Notes: a model not told the origin generated them from the sequence alone. A DNA stretch of 64,000 nucleotides from Candidatus Eiseniibacteriota bacterium (GCA_020633975.1 JACKCR010000002.1:744001-808000); one strand, 5' to 3'; shown: positions 1-8,764, counted from the stretch's first letter. Numbers and translations are program-made.

Positions 1-690
1 CCGGCCCGGGACTACCAACGTCGCGCCACCCTTTTCGGTGGGCAGGAGCAAGCGAGAACCCGTCCGATCGACGAGCTGGATCCCGAAGCGCCCCCGCGAG
101 AGTCAGAAGATCATCGCTGGCTCGGCCTCCAACTCTCGCTCGACACCCGCGAGTACCGTGTGCAGGCACGACGGGGGCAAGTCCTGCGTGTCGCCACGAC
201 CCAACACGGTGGGTTTCTCGGCGGCGACGCGGAGTTCGTCCGCTACAACCTGGACGGGATGCTCGTACTGCCCACGCCCGGGAACACGGCACTGTCGCTT
301 GCTTCGAGGGCCGCGCTCTCGGACGGACACGTACCGACCTACCTTCGGCAGAGCCTCGGTGGCGTGAACACGCTACGTGGCTTCTCGCAGGGTGAGTTCG
401 GCGGAGAGAGCCGATGGATCGGCTGGGCGGAACTGCGGGTGCCCGTGCTGTCGAAGCGGACCTATCGTGCGTACGGCCGCACGTTCGATCTCGCAGTGGA
501 TCTGACCGCGTTCACCGACGTGGGCGCGATCTGGGACGGCGGCGCCCTGCTGCGTGGAGAGGCCCGAGAGCGGTGGGGAGGCGGCGGCGGCATTGCGCTC
601 ATCATGCCGTGGGTCGACATCGCGCGGATCGAGGTGGCGACGAACGGAGACCGCGTCGAGTTCTACGCGGTGAGCGGGCTTCGTTTGTAG
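1..690 (+). CDS. Omp85/BamA-type outer-membrane beta-barrel protein, C-terminal part
   Basis: The frame is open from the first base, so the N-terminus lies outside the window; about 229 residues remain. The visible part has the alternating pattern of a transmembrane beta barrel, with the hallmark GGVNTLRGF (the conserved RGF/RGY motif of the Omp85 superfamily L6 region) followed by a short strand, an FTDVGAIWDGG strand and a final strand ending in an aromatic/aliphatic pattern at GLRL. Members of this family insert or translocate outer-membrane proteins (BamA, TamA) or form the barrel of surface antigens. Which subtype this is cannot be told without the N-terminal POTRA or enzyme domain. It ends 68 bp before a convergent TPR gene, with a shared hairpin between them. 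Confidence 0.82.
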   Translation, partial: PARDYQRRATLFGGQEQARTRPIDELDPEAPPRESEDHRWLGLQLSLDTREYRVQARRGQVLRVATTQHGGFLGGDAEFVRYNLDGMLVLPTPGNTALSLASRAALSDGHVPTYLRQSLGGVNTLRGFSQGEFGGESRWIGWAELRVPVLSKRTYRAYGRTFDLAVDLTAFTDVGAIWDGGALLRGEARERWGGGGGIALIMPWVDIARIEVATNGDRVEFYAVSGLRL

Positions 691-699
691 GACAGACGA

Positions 700-734
700 A
701 ACGCGGTGACGCGTCTCTCGACGGTCACCGCGTT
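700..734. terminator. Hairpin between convergent genes, likely bidirectional terminator
   Basis: An 11-bp perfect inverted repeat (AACGCGGTGAC at 700-710, GTCACCGCGTT at 724-734) can extend inward through CGTC/GACG. It sits between two genes that converge. Only short T-rich sequence follows on either strand, so it is a strong hairpin with a weak U-tract. Confidence 0.6.
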
Positions 735-758
735 CTCATGGGGTCGGCGGACGACGGT

Positions 759-1700
759 CTACTGGCCTCCCGCTGCCTCCTCGGCCTGCTTCTTCTTCTT
801 GTCCAGGTACTCGCGAATCGTGGTCGCGTTCGTCTTCGCCTTCTTCCGGTCCTTGAAGCTGCCGTCTGCGGCGGCGGCGTCGTAGTGCTCGAGGGCGAGC
901 TGGTCGTTCTTCAGCTGGTTGTAGTAGATCCCGGCGAGCATGTAGTGGGCCTTGCCGTTCTTGGGATCTAGGGCCAATGCCTGATCGAGGCTCTTCACCG
1001 CGTCCTGGTACTTCTTCATCTTCTGGTAGACGACGGCAGAGTTGAAGTGCGGAGTGTCTTCCTTCGGCTTGAGCTCGGACGCCTTCTCGTAAGCGGCGAG
1101 GGCTCCCTTGTAGTCTTCAGCGCGGCTGCACATCGTGCCGAGGGAGATCGCGGCAGAGTAGGTCCGGCCATCTTTCGGAGCCTTGTTCATCGCGCGCTGG
1201 AATGCGGCGATCACCTTTGGAAGGTCCGCTGGGTCCGGGTACGCCTTGCTCGCGGCGTCGGCGGCGAAGAAGTAGAGGTCGACGTTCGTCGAGTCCGCGG
1301 CGATCGCCTTGTCGTAGGCGCCGACTGCCTGCTTCGGCTGGCCGCCACGGAGGAGGGCGTCCGCGCGGAGACGGAGGACGTTCTTGTTGCCTGGGTCCAG
1401 CTCGAGCGTCTTGCCGAAGTGCTCCGCCGCTTTGCCGAACTGACCGAGGTTCTGGTAGACGAGCCCGAGGTTGTAGTGAGCATCCTTGTACTTCGGGTCG
1501 ATCTCGAGGGCGGCCTCGAACTTCGTCTTCGCGAGGTCGTAGTTGCCCGAGGTCGCCGCTTCGAGTCCGGCGTTGTACGCCTCGGCCAACGCGGGATCGA
1601 CGGCCTGCGCTTGTACCCGGGTCACAGCTCCCGAACCGAGTAGAAGAGTGGCGGCGATGCCGAAGAGCATCATCTGGTGGAGGGTCTTCCGAATCGTCAC
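759..1700 (-). CDS. Exported TPR-repeat protein
   Basis: This is a 313-residue protein. I chose the GTG at 1700 because a GGAG lies about nine bases upstream and the product then starts directly with a signal peptide (basic TIRKTLHQ, a hydrophobic stretch of about 15 residues, and a VQA-QA cleavage site). A longer frame opens at 1763 but would bury the signal sequence. The mature part is a row of about six or seven tetratricopeptide repeats with the typical alternation of small and aromatic residues (for example DAHYNLGLVYQNLGQF), ending in a Lys/Glu-rich tail. TPR arrays are protein-interaction scaffolds; here it would act in the periplasm or at the outer membrane. The partner is unknown. 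Confidence 0.85.
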   Translation of the reverse strand: MTIRKTLHQMMLFGIAATLLLGSGAVTRVQAQAVDPALAEAYNAGLEAATSGNYDLAKTKFEAALEIDPKYKDAHYNLGLVYQNLGQFGKAAEHFGKTLELDPGNKNVLRLRADALLRGGQPKQAVGAYDKAIAADSTNVDLYFFAADAASKAYPDPADLPKVIAAFQRAMNKAPKDGRTYSAAISLGTMCSRAEDYKGALAAYEKASELKPKEDTPHFNSAVVYQKMKKYQDAVKSLDQALALDPKNGKAHYMLAGIYYNQLKNDQLALEHYDAAAADGSFKDRKKAKTNATTIREYLDKKKKQAEEAAGGQ

Positions 1701-1743
1701 GTTCTCGGTCTCCTCTGTTCGTCCAGCCCAACTCGCTCGCGGC

Positions 1744-1773
1744 ACGCTATCACCCACGTTCATTCCAGGTCAA
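1744..1773 (-). promoter_or_regulatory. Sigma70-like promoter of the TPR gene
   Basis: On the minus strand TTGACC (1773-1768) is followed after 18 bp by TAGCGT (1749-1744), about 43 bp upstream of the GTG start. The same style (TTGACA, 17 bp, TAGCCT) occurs at 11987. Confidence 0.55.
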
Positions 1774-1821
1774 CCGCGCGCGCCGCACTGAGATAGACAC
1801 ACATGGGACGCGGCAGGTCAC

Positions 1822-2658
1822 ATGATGAGAACACCGACCATCCTCTCCGGTTTCCTCGGCCGTAACCGCAACGTACTTGCGGGCCTCCAAGCCCCTGTGG
1901 CTGGGCGACATTCAAATGGCTGCACTCGACCGTGGTTCGAGGCCGCGTTCTCCCGCTTCTACGCGGATCTCTATGCCCACCGGGATACGGCCGAGGCGGA
2001 GAGCCTGCTGGACTCCCTCCAAGACCTGCTCCCGGCCCGCGGCCCGGTCCTCGATCTCGCCTGCGGGGCGGGACGGCTCCTCGGTCCGCTCGGTCGTCGA
2101 TTCGGCGAGGTCGTCGGTCTGGACCTATCGAGGGATCTGCTCGCGGTAGCGAGAGAGCGCGCGGGAAGCGCTCGGTTGGTCCGCTCCGACATGAGGACTC
2201 CGCCGTTCGCTGCGGGTTCGTTTGCCGCGGTCTTCTCGTTCTTCACCAGCTTCGGATACTTCGAGAACCCGGCGGACGACGAGGCCGTCGTCGCCCGGGT
2301 CGCTCACTGCCTCCAGCCCGGCGGGAAGTATGTTCTCGACTTCCTCAACGCCGGACCGGTCACGAGCGAACTCGTCCCCAAGTCCGAGCAGACGATCGGG
2401 GATCGGCGGGTCGAGAGTTCGAGGAGTTTCGATGTCGCGAGTCGTGTGATCCGGAAGACGGTCCGAGTCTTTCGCGAGGATGCGCTCGAGGTGACTTACG
2501 AAGAGCGGGTCCGCGCGTACACCCCGGACGAACTCGACGCGATCTTCGCCCGGTCGGGGCTGGAGGTAGTTCACCGCTACGGTGGCTACGCGAAGGAACC
2601 GTTCGAGCGCGATCGGTCCCTTCGGTACGTTCTGGTCGGAAGGAGGATGTCCTCGTGA
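1822..2658 (+). CDS. Class I SAM-dependent methyltransferase
   Basis: The 278-residue product carries the Rossmann methyltransferase motifs: VLDLACGAGRLL (motif I, SAM glycine loop), VVGLDLS (acidic residue after beta-2), and the LQPGGKYVLDF strand (post-III). The family methylates small molecules or proteins; the substrate cannot be read from the sequence. The first 30 to 35 residues do not look like family sequence, which normally begins near RPWFEAAF, so the true start may be the in-frame GTG at 1897. Its stop overlaps the GTG start of bshC (GTGA), and an AAGGAGG inside its last codons serves as the bshC ribosome-binding site, so the two are translationally coupled. A role in bacillithiol metabolism is only suggested by position. 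Confidence 0.8.
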   Translation: MMRTPTILSGFLGRNRNVLAGLQAPVAGRHSNGCTRPWFEAAFSRFYADLYAHRDTAEAESLLDSLQDLLPARGPVLDLACGAGRLLGPLGRRFGEVVGLDLSRDLLAVARERAGSARLVRSDMRTPPFAAGSFAAVFSFFTSFGYFENPADDEAVVARVAHCLQPGGKYVLDFLNAGPVTSELVPKSEQTIGDRRVESSRSFDVASRVIRKTVRVFREDALEVTYEERVRAYTPDELDAIFARSGLEVVHRYGGYAKEPFERDRSLRYVLVGRRMSS

Positions 2659-4235
2659 GGTCGTTGGGAAGGGTGGGAGACGAAGGTCGGGGGCTCGCGC
2701 CGCTCGACGGGGGCAGCCGATCGCTACCTCCTGCTTTCCTGGATCGAGTGCACCGACGTCGAGCCGTGCCGGACTCGGCCTGGTTCCGGCCGACGATCGA
2801 GTGGAACCGAGCTACCGGAGCCGCGCCCGAGCTCCTCGACCGCGCAGCCCGGATCGGAACCGAGGGCGGCGTGGTCGTGCTCACCGGTCAGCAGGTCGGG
2901 CTCTTCGGCGGGCCGCTCTACACCCTCTACAAGCTTCTCAGTGCCGTCGCGTTGGCCGAGGAAATCGAGGGCGCCACGGGAGTCCCGGCGCTTCCCGTCT
3001 TCTGGGTCGTCGGCGATGACTCCGACTTCGGTGAGGTCTCCTCGATCTGGTTCCCGGACGCGACGGGGAGGCCACAAAGAGTCCGCGACGCGGACGAGCC
3101 GGAGGGTGGCACGCTCGTCGGCGCCCTTCCTGCCTCGCGTCACGAAGCCCATCTGTTCGAGCTCGCCCCACATGTGAGAGGGCATCGGCATGGCGAGTTC
3201 GTGCTGGGGAAGATGGAAGCGGCGCTCGCACACGCGAGCACCTGGAGCGATCTCCACGCCGCCCTGTTCCATGGCGCGCTCGGAGCCCGGTCGGCGCTGT
3301 TCTTGGACGGGGGGAGCGACGCGTTTCTCGGTGCGGCCGGAGATTGGCTCGGCGACGCCGCCAAGGCGCCGCTGGCGGACCTGTTGAACCGTGCCGTTCC
3401 TGCGGGCGAGGAGCCCGTTCTCGCACCCGAGTTGGGGGACCGAGCGCTCTTCCGGATCGCGAAGGGCCGAAGGGACTCCGTTCAGGACCCGCGTGAGATC
3501 GACGTCGCCGCCATGCGGGCGGGGGGAGAGTTCGTCGCACCCAACGTCGTCCTCCGGCCGCTGCTCCAGGATCATGCGCTCCCGAACGTCGCGACGATCT
3601 GTGGACCGTCCGAGATCCGCTACCGCCATCAGCTCGGTCCGCTCTACCAACACCTCGGCGTCCCCGAGCCGCTCCGCCCGTCGCGCTTCTCGGCGGTCTT
3701 GCTTCCGGATCTCGACTGTGCGGGAAGCGTCGACGACGGCTCCTACCTGTCCGCAGGACACGACCCCGCGGCGTTCGTCGACAGAAGGGTCGAGGCATCC
3801 CTTCCCGACGAACTGTTCGGAGAAATCCGCGAGCTGCGCGAACGGGTTCGTGGATCGATCGATCGACTGGAGCCTGCGCTCGGCGAGTTCGACAAGAGCC
3901 TTCCGCAGCTGATCAGTTCCGCTGCCGGGAAGGCCGACTACCAGTTCGATCGGATGCTCGAAGGAATCAAGGGAAAGGCGAGACACCGGCTCCAGCAGCG
4001 CTGCCCGGCGCTTGCGGGGCTGGCCGACTTCGTCCTCCCGCGGCAACGTCCGCAAGAGCGGAGTCTCTCTTGGTGGACGCCGTTCGCAGCGGAGGGTCCG
4101 GAAGTCGTGACGCCCCTCCTGGCCGCGGCCAAGGAGCACGTCATGCACTCGGTAGTGCGGAGCGAGGAACGTGGAGGGGCGGACGACATCCTCGTGGAGC
4201 GAAGCGTGTTTCGTCTGGAAGGGATCGGCTCATGA
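2655..4235 (+). CDS. bshC: Bacillithiol biosynthesis cysteine-adding enzyme BshC
   Basis: BshC is the putative ligase that adds cysteine to glucosaminyl-malate, the last step of bacillithiol synthesis. The 526-residue product has the family signature GQQVGLFGGPLYTLYK near residue 80, followed by PVFWVVGDDSDF, and matches the usual length of about 540. The GTG start at 2655 overlaps the previous stop and has an AAGGAGG about eight bases upstream. An in-frame opening far upstream lies inside the methyltransferase gene and is not used. The stop overlaps the ATG of bshA. The deacetylase step (BshB) is not encoded in this window. Confidence 0.93.
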   Translation: MRSLGRVGDEGRGLAPLDGGSRSLPPAFLDRVHRRRAVPDSAWFRPTIEWNRATGAAPELLDRAARIGTEGGVVVLTGQQVGLFGGPLYTLYKLLSAVALAEEIEGATGVPALPVFWVVGDDSDFGEVSSIWFPDATGRPQRVRDADEPEGGTLVGALPASRHEAHLFELAPHVRGHRHGEFVLGKMEAALAHASTWSDLHAALFHGALGARSALFLDGGSDAFLGAAGDWLGDAAKAPLADLLNRAVPAGEEPVLAPELGDRALFRIAKGRRDSVQDPREIDVAAMRAGGEFVAPNVVLRPLLQDHALPNVATICGPSEIRYRHQLGPLYQHLGVPEPLRPSRFSAVLLPDLDCAGSVDDGSYLSAGHDPAAFVDRRVEASLPDELFGEIRELRERVRGSIDRLEPALGEFDKSLPQLISSAAGKADYQFDRMLEGIKGKARHRLQQRCPALAGLADFVLPRQRPQERSLSWWTPFAAEGPEVVTPLLAAAKEHVMHSVVRSEERGGADDILVERSVFRLEGIGS

Positions 4236-5374
4236 GCGAGAAGAACCGTGTCGGGATCGTTTGCTACCCGAGCTCGGGTGGAAGCGGCATCGTGGCGACC
4301 GAACTCGGCCTGGCCTTGGCCCATCGCGGCTGGGAAGTGCACTTCATCACCTACGCCCAACCACTCCGGCTCCAGGGCTTCGAGAGCAACGTCTTCTTCC
4401 ACGAGGTGCAGACCGACAACTACCCGGTCTTTCACCATCCTCCCTACACGCTCAGTCTGGCGGTCAAGATCCACGAAGTCGCGGAGGCACACGGGCTCGA
4501 CGTGCTCCACGTCCACTATGCAATCCCCCACGCAACCGCGGCCTACCTTGCGAAACAGATGTTCCTTCCGAAGCGGTTGCCGGTCGTGACCACGCTGCAT
4601 GGAACGGACATCACTCTGGTCGGCGTCCAACCTGCGTTCCACCGGATCACGCGGTTCTCGATCGAAGAGAGCGACCGCGTCACCGCGGTGAGTCAGTTCC
4701 TCCGCCAAAAGACCGTGGAGTCTTTCGGAGTCGAGCGGGAGATCGAGGTGATCCCCAACTTCGTCGACCCCGACAAGTTCCGGCCGCTCGACGAACGGCG
4801 ACTCCCGTTCTGCGCCAATCGCGACGAGAAGATCGTCGTGCACGCGTCGAACTTCCGCCCCGTGAAGAACATCCCGTCGGTCATCCATACGTTCGCGAAG
4901 ATCCGAGAGGCGATGCCCGCGCGACTGCTCCTCGTCGGAGACGGTCCGGAGCGGTACGGCGCGCAGGAGTTGGTGGGTCAGCTCGGGCTTCAGAAGAACG
5001 TCCACTTCCTCGGCATTCGGGAGGGGATGTCGGATCTTCTCGGATGCGCCGACCTCTACCTGCTCCCGTCCGAGCACGAGAGCTTCGGGCTTTCCGCGCT
5101 CGAGGCGATGTCTTGCGGAGCTCCGGTCATCGCGACTTCCCGTGGAGGAACGGGGGAGGTGGTAGTGCCTGGGGTGACGGGCTATCTGTGTGATCCGCAC
5201 GACATCGACGAGATGGGACGGATCGCGGTGGAACTGCTCTCAGATCAGGAGCGTCATCGCCTGGTGGGCCAAGCGGCGCGGAAGCGGGTCTTGGAGCTCT
5301 TCACCGAAGACAAGGTCATCGCACAGTACGAGCAGGTGTATCGCGAGCTCACCGGCGAAGCCGTGCGAAGCTAG
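4232..5374 (+). CDS. bshA: N-acetyl-alpha-D-glucosaminyl L-malate synthase BshA
   Basis: BshA is the GT4-family glycosyltransferase that joins UDP-GlcNAc to L-malate, the first step of bacillithiol synthesis. The 380-residue product shows the BshA-specific N-terminus GIVCYPSSGGSGIVATELG, then HEVQTDNYPVFHHPPYTL and HVHYAIPHATAAYLAK, and the GT4 C-terminal nucleotide-sugar motif EHESFGLSALEAMSCGAPVI. The ATG at 4232 overlaps the bshC stop (ATGA). With bshC next door the assignment is firm, and together they predict that this Gram-negative cell uses bacillithiol as a thiol buffer. Confidence 0.95.
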   Translation: MSEKNRVGIVCYPSSGGSGIVATELGLALAHRGWEVHFITYAQPLRLQGFESNVFFHEVQTDNYPVFHHPPYTLSLAVKIHEVAEAHGLDVLHVHYAIPHATAAYLAKQMFLPKRLPVVTTLHGTDITLVGVQPAFHRITRFSIEESDRVTAVSQFLRQKTVESFGVEREIEVIPNFVDPDKFRPLDERRLPFCANRDEKIVVHASNFRPVKNIPSVIHTFAKIREAMPARLLLVGDGPERYGAQELVGQLGLQKNVHFLGIREGMSDLLGCADLYLLPSEHESFGLSALEAMSCGAPVIATSRGGTGEVVVPGVTGYLCDPHDIDEMGRIAVELLSDQERHRLVGQAARKRVLELFTEDKVIAQYEQVYRELTGEAVRS

Positions 5375-5456
5375 CTTCGAACCGTCGTCTTCGCCGGCGG
5401 GGACGCCTGCGGCTGGCGCCATAGTACGCGCCCGGGGGCCGATTGCCGGATCGAGG

Positions 5457-6200
5457 CTAGAAGAAGTAGGCGGACATCCTTCCCGTGGGGCCTTCCGCGC
5501 GGTGACTGAAGAAGATGTCGGTGTTGCACGCAGTGCAGAGGCCCGACGTGGCGATGTCTTCCGGAGCGACGTCTCGTTCGGTCAGGCGTAGGCGGATCTC
5601 GCCGGCGAGGTCGAGGCGAACGGATCGGCTCCCCTCCGTCTGTTCCCGGGTAGAGCGTGGAAAGACCGACGCGACTTCCGGCCCGACTTCGTAGCAGCAG
5701 ACCCCGATTCCGGGGCCGATCCAGACACGTGCCGGTCCCGATGCGTGGAGCCGGAGAACGCGCAGTAACTCTTCGACGATCCCACCGGCGACGCCGCGCC
5801 ATCCGCAATGCGCGAGGCCGCGCCAAGCCCCGATCGTTGCCGCGACCGGATAGCAATCGGCCACGGTGAGCGCGAGTGGCAGACCGGGAACGTTCGTCAC
5901 GAGCGCATCTGTTTCGGGGACGACACCCGGAGAGTCCACCACCGCGGTCCGGATTCCGTGGACGAGGTCGGCTCGGGCGGGCGGGCCGGCGCCGAGAGCG
6001 GTGAGGACTCGGCGTTCGTTTTCGAGCAGGTTCACCGGGTCGTCGTTCACGCGCGTGCCGAGGTTCAGTGTGCGGAACGGATGCGGTGACACTCCGCCGG
6101 TTCTCTGCGTCACGTAGGCACGGCAAGCACCACAGCTATGGCCACCGCAGTCGCCGAGGTGTCCTTCCGGACTGGTGGTGAATCGAATGGGTTGATTCAT
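5457..6200 (-). CDS. pgeF: Peptidoglycan editing factor PgeF (YfiH/laccase-domain family)
   Basis: The 247-residue protein belongs to the DUF152/YfiH family, cytoplasmic zinc enzymes first called polyphenol oxidases and later shown in E. coli to remove L-Ser-containing peptides from cell-wall precursors; purine nucleoside phosphorylase/deaminase activity is reported for others. The metal-site motifs are present: VHG, TVADCYPVAA, AHCGWRGVAGG, GPGIGVCCYEVG, and CTACNTDIFFSHR near the C-terminus. The ATG has a GGAG eleven bases upstream. It converges on bshA with only 82 bp between them. An extra Cys/His-rich N-terminus (GDCGGHSCGACRAYV) precedes the usual start. Confidence 0.88.
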   Translation of the reverse strand: MNQPIRFTTSPEGHLGDCGGHSCGACRAYVTQRTGGVSPHPFRTLNLGTRVNDDPVNLLENERRVLTALGAGPPARADLVHGIRTAVVDSPGVVPETDALVTNVPGLPLALTVADCYPVAATIGAWRGLAHCGWRGVAGGIVEELLRVLRLHASGPARVWIGPGIGVCCYEVGPEVASVFPRSTREQTEGSRSVRLDLAGEIRLRLTERDVAPEDIATSGLCTACNTDIFFSHRAEGPTGRMSAYFF

Positions 6201-6253
6201 CGGGGCGCTCGCTCCAGAGTTCGGGTTCGTTCTCGACTGGGAAGGATGCCGAA

Positions 6254-6928
6254 GTGACCTCGAGTTTGGAAGCGATCGATCTACGAGTCCTCGAGCTGAT
6301 CAATCAGCGGTGGGTGAGCCCGTGGCTCGACACGTTCTTCGTCTGGCTCACGGATCCGCCGTATCGTGAGGTGTACTTCGTCCTCGCTGCGGTTGCGCTG
6401 ATCGCTCTCGGGAAGAAGAAGGGGCTCGTTGCCGTTCTCACCCTCGGGATCGCGATCGCCTTGACGGACCAGATCATCGCCGAGGTTCTGAAGCCGGCGA
6501 TCGGACGAGTCCGGCCGCTCTTCGCACATCCAGACGAGGTGCGCTTCCTCCTCGGCAAGCAGGCACGAAGTCCCTCGATGCCTTCGGCCCACGCAGCGAA
6601 CTCGTTCGCCGTCGCGGTCGTGTTGTTCGAGTTCCGACGCTCGGTCGGTTGGGCCGCGCTCGTGCTCGGTGCGCTGGTTGCGTACTCGCGGCCGTACGTC
6701 GGTGTGCACTACCCGAGCGACATCCTCGTCGGGGCGGCGTTCGGGACCTCCATGGGTTTCTCCGCGATCGGTCTGCGGCGCGGCGCCGTGTACCTATGGA
6801 GACGTGTGCGGGGCGGGAGGGGAGGCGCGACGCCGCCAGACCCGACACCTGTGCCTATTTCGAGCGGCCAACCGGAGGCCGTTCCAGATGGAACGTCGTC
6901 GCCTCCTGATACGCCTTCCCGACCGTGA
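6254..6928 (+). CDS. PAP2-superfamily membrane phosphatase
   Basis: The 224-residue integral membrane protein has the three phosphatase motifs of the PAP2 superfamily: KPAIGRVRP, PSMPSAHAANS and SRPYVGVHYPSDILVG, within four to five hydrophobic segments. Such enzymes dephosphorylate lipid phosphates, such as undecaprenyl diphosphate (recycling of the cell-wall carrier) or phosphatidic acid. Start is GTG. The Pro/Ser/Thr-rich tail is unusual and lies over the 3' end of the opposite-strand amidase gene: the two coding regions overlap by 74 bp tail to tail. Confidence 0.87.
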   Translation: MTSSLEAIDLRVLELINQRWVSPWLDTFFVWLTDPPYREVYFVLAAVALIALGKKKGLVAVLTLGIAIALTDQIIAEVLKPAIGRVRPLFAHPDEVRFLLGKQARSPSMPSAHAANSFAVAVVLFEFRRSVGWAALVLGALVAYSRPYVGVHYPSDILVGAAFGTSMGFSAIGLRRGAVYLWRRVRGGRGGATPPDPTPVPISSGQPEAVPDGTSSPPDTPSRP

Positions 6929-8699
6929 GGAGATCCGACTCGCCGAGCAGCCTTCCGGTAAAGGTGATGCTCGTGGGCGTCCCGTCTCCGCTCCGGAACC
7001 CGTTCGGGACGCAGAGGGAAGGGTGGCCGGTCAGGTTCGTCGCGAGGAGGTGGTTTCCACCGTACGAAGGCACGACGAACACGTCGACCGTCTCGAACAC
7101 TCGCTCCATCGCGTGCCGTAGCAGCGTCCGGATCCGGCTCGCCCGGATGTACTCGACCGCCGGGATGAGTTGGCCTTGCCGGAACACGTTCGGCCACGCG
7201 AACCGTTCTTGGCGCGTCAGCTCTTCGTCTCGACCGCTTCGGGTCAGTTCATCGAATGCCGTCGTCGCCTCGGCCGTGAGGATGAGGCCGAGTGGCCCGA
7301 TCGGAACATCCTCGGGCAAAGCCACGGGGACGAGCTCCCAGCCGAGGCCCCGCAGTACCTCGAGGACCGCGCGGTCGTAGGTTTCCCATTCTCTCGCCGC
7401 CGTCTTCTCGGCTTCGTCTTCGATGCCCTCGGTCCTGTCCTCGTCGAAGAGCTTGGCGACGTAGCCGACGCGGATCTCCTTCGGGTTCCGTCCCGGCCAA
7501 CGAGAGTTCGGAACTGCGAGAGCGTTCGGGTCGAGACCGTCCGGGCCTTGGATCGCGGCCAGCACCCAGGCGCAGTCCTCGACTCTGCGGCAGATAGGGC
7601 CGATCTTGTCCATGGTCCAGGAAAGGGCCATGGCCCCGGACTTGCTCACCCGTCCGTAGGTGGGACGGAGTCCGGTGACTCCGCACCGAGTCGAGGGAGA
7701 GATGATGCTTCCCCACGTCTCCGTGCCGATCGAGAAGCCGCAGAGTCCGGCAGCCGTCGCGGCCGCGGGCCCGGCCGACGACCCGCTCGAACCTTGCTCG
7801 AGGTTCCACGGGTTCTTCGTCGTTCCGCCGAACCAGACGTCGCCCCAAGCCAGCGCACCCACCGAGAGCTTGGCGAGCAAGGGAGATCCCGCGGCGAGCA
7901 GTCGCTTTGCCACCGTGGCCGTCTCGTTCCGGGTCTGGGCCTCGTACGGCTTCGCGCCCCAGGTGGTGCGGGTCCCTTCGACGGACAGGAGGTCCTTGGC
8001 GCCCCAGGGGATCCCGTGGATCGGACTGACCGACTCGCCTCGAGCCCGAGCCCCATCCGCCTCCTTCGCGACGCGGAGTGCGATCTCCCTCGTCTCCTCG
8101 ATCACGCAGTGGAGATCCGGGTCCCATCGATCCAGCCGCCCCAGGTACAGCTCGGTCAGTTCGACGGAGGACAGCGCGCGCCCGGAGAGCCAGCCTGCAA
8201 GCTCTCGGATGCCTGCGAATGCGACGTCGTCGGGGGACCCCGGCGCGCTCGAGATCGGCGGCGGCCCCGGGATCGCGGCGGCACCGACCCCGTCGCCTTT
8301 CGCCGAGTCGCCCGCGTCCACGGCCGCGGAATCGATCGTCGCGGGAACGCCGGGCCCGGCAGGCGGGAGGGGATCGAACCGGAGAGAGGGCGCCACACTG
8401 TTGTCCAGCGGCACGGCCCGGATCGCGCGGAACTCCTCGAGGGTCCCGGCGAGGTCCTCCCGGAGCAGCTCTCGCTCCTCGGGCGTGTACTCGAGTCCGG
8501 CGAGCCATTCCGCGCCCCGGATCTGGTCGTCGCTCGGAAGACTCGGCTCGGTCTGTCCGCCGCTCATGCCTGCTCCCGCGCTGATTCCAGCTCCGGCCAG
8601 CGCGGTTCCGCCCAGCAAACGGAGGGCATCCCGGCGACGAATCTTCTTCTCGCGCCGCTCGTGTGTGACTCGACGATTCGCATCGGTGTCTCGTCCCAT
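6855..8699 (-). CDS. Tat-exported amidase-signature-family hydrolase
   Basis: The 614-residue protein begins with a twin-arginine signal (KIRRRDALRLLGG followed by an Ala/Gly hydrophobic stretch), so it is probably exported folded through Tat. A Pro/Ala/Gly-rich linker spans roughly residues 100-155 before the amidase-signature domain. Catalytic features are visible: Lys in WGAKDLLSVEG, the Ser-cis loop GSSGSSAGPAAATAAG and the nucleophile Ser in ETWGSI (the family consensus is DTGGS). The family hydrolyses amides, or transamidates as in GatA; an exported member next to other envelope genes suggests a catabolic or cell-envelope amidase rather than GatA. A strong GGGGG ribosome-binding site precedes the ATG. 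Confidence 0.88.
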   Translation of the reverse strand: MGRDTDANRRVTHERREKKIRRRDALRLLGGTALAGAGISAGAGMSGGQTEPSLPSDDQIRGAEWLAGLEYTPEERELLREDLAGTLEEFRAIRAVPLDNSVAPSLRFDPLPPAGPGVPATIDSAAVDAGDSAKGDGVGAAAIPGPPPISSAPGSPDDVAFAGIRELAGWLSGRALSSVELTELYLGRLDRWDPDLHCVIEETREIALRVAKEADGARARGESVSPIHGIPWGAKDLLSVEGTRTTWGAKPYEAQTRNETATVAKRLLAAGSPLLAKLSVGALAWGDVWFGGTTKNPWNLEQGSSGSSAGPAAATAAGLCGFSIGTETWGSIISPSTRCGVTGLRPTYGRVSKSGAMALSWTMDKIGPICRRVEDCAWVLAAIQGPDGLDPNALAVPNSRWPGRNPKEIRVGYVAKLFDEDRTEGIEDEAEKTAAREWETYDRAVLEVLRGLGWELVPVALPEDVPIGPLGLILTAEATTAFDELTRSGRDEELTRQERFAWPNVFRQGQLIPAVEYIRASRIRTLLRHAMERVFETVDVFVVPSYGGNHLLATNLTGHPSLCVPNGFRSGDGTPTSITFTGRLLGESDLLTVGKAYQEATTFHLERPPVGRSK

Positions 8700-8764
8700 C
8701 GAATCCCCCTTCTGCCGTCCCGGTTCGGAGCGACTGCCGGGAATTGTGCCCCGTACACCGAACT

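Noticed and set aside
5365-5385. Hairpin GAAGCTAGCTTC at the end of bshA as a terminator
   Set aside because: It is a short palindrome that includes the stop codon and has no T-run; support is too weak for a terminator call.
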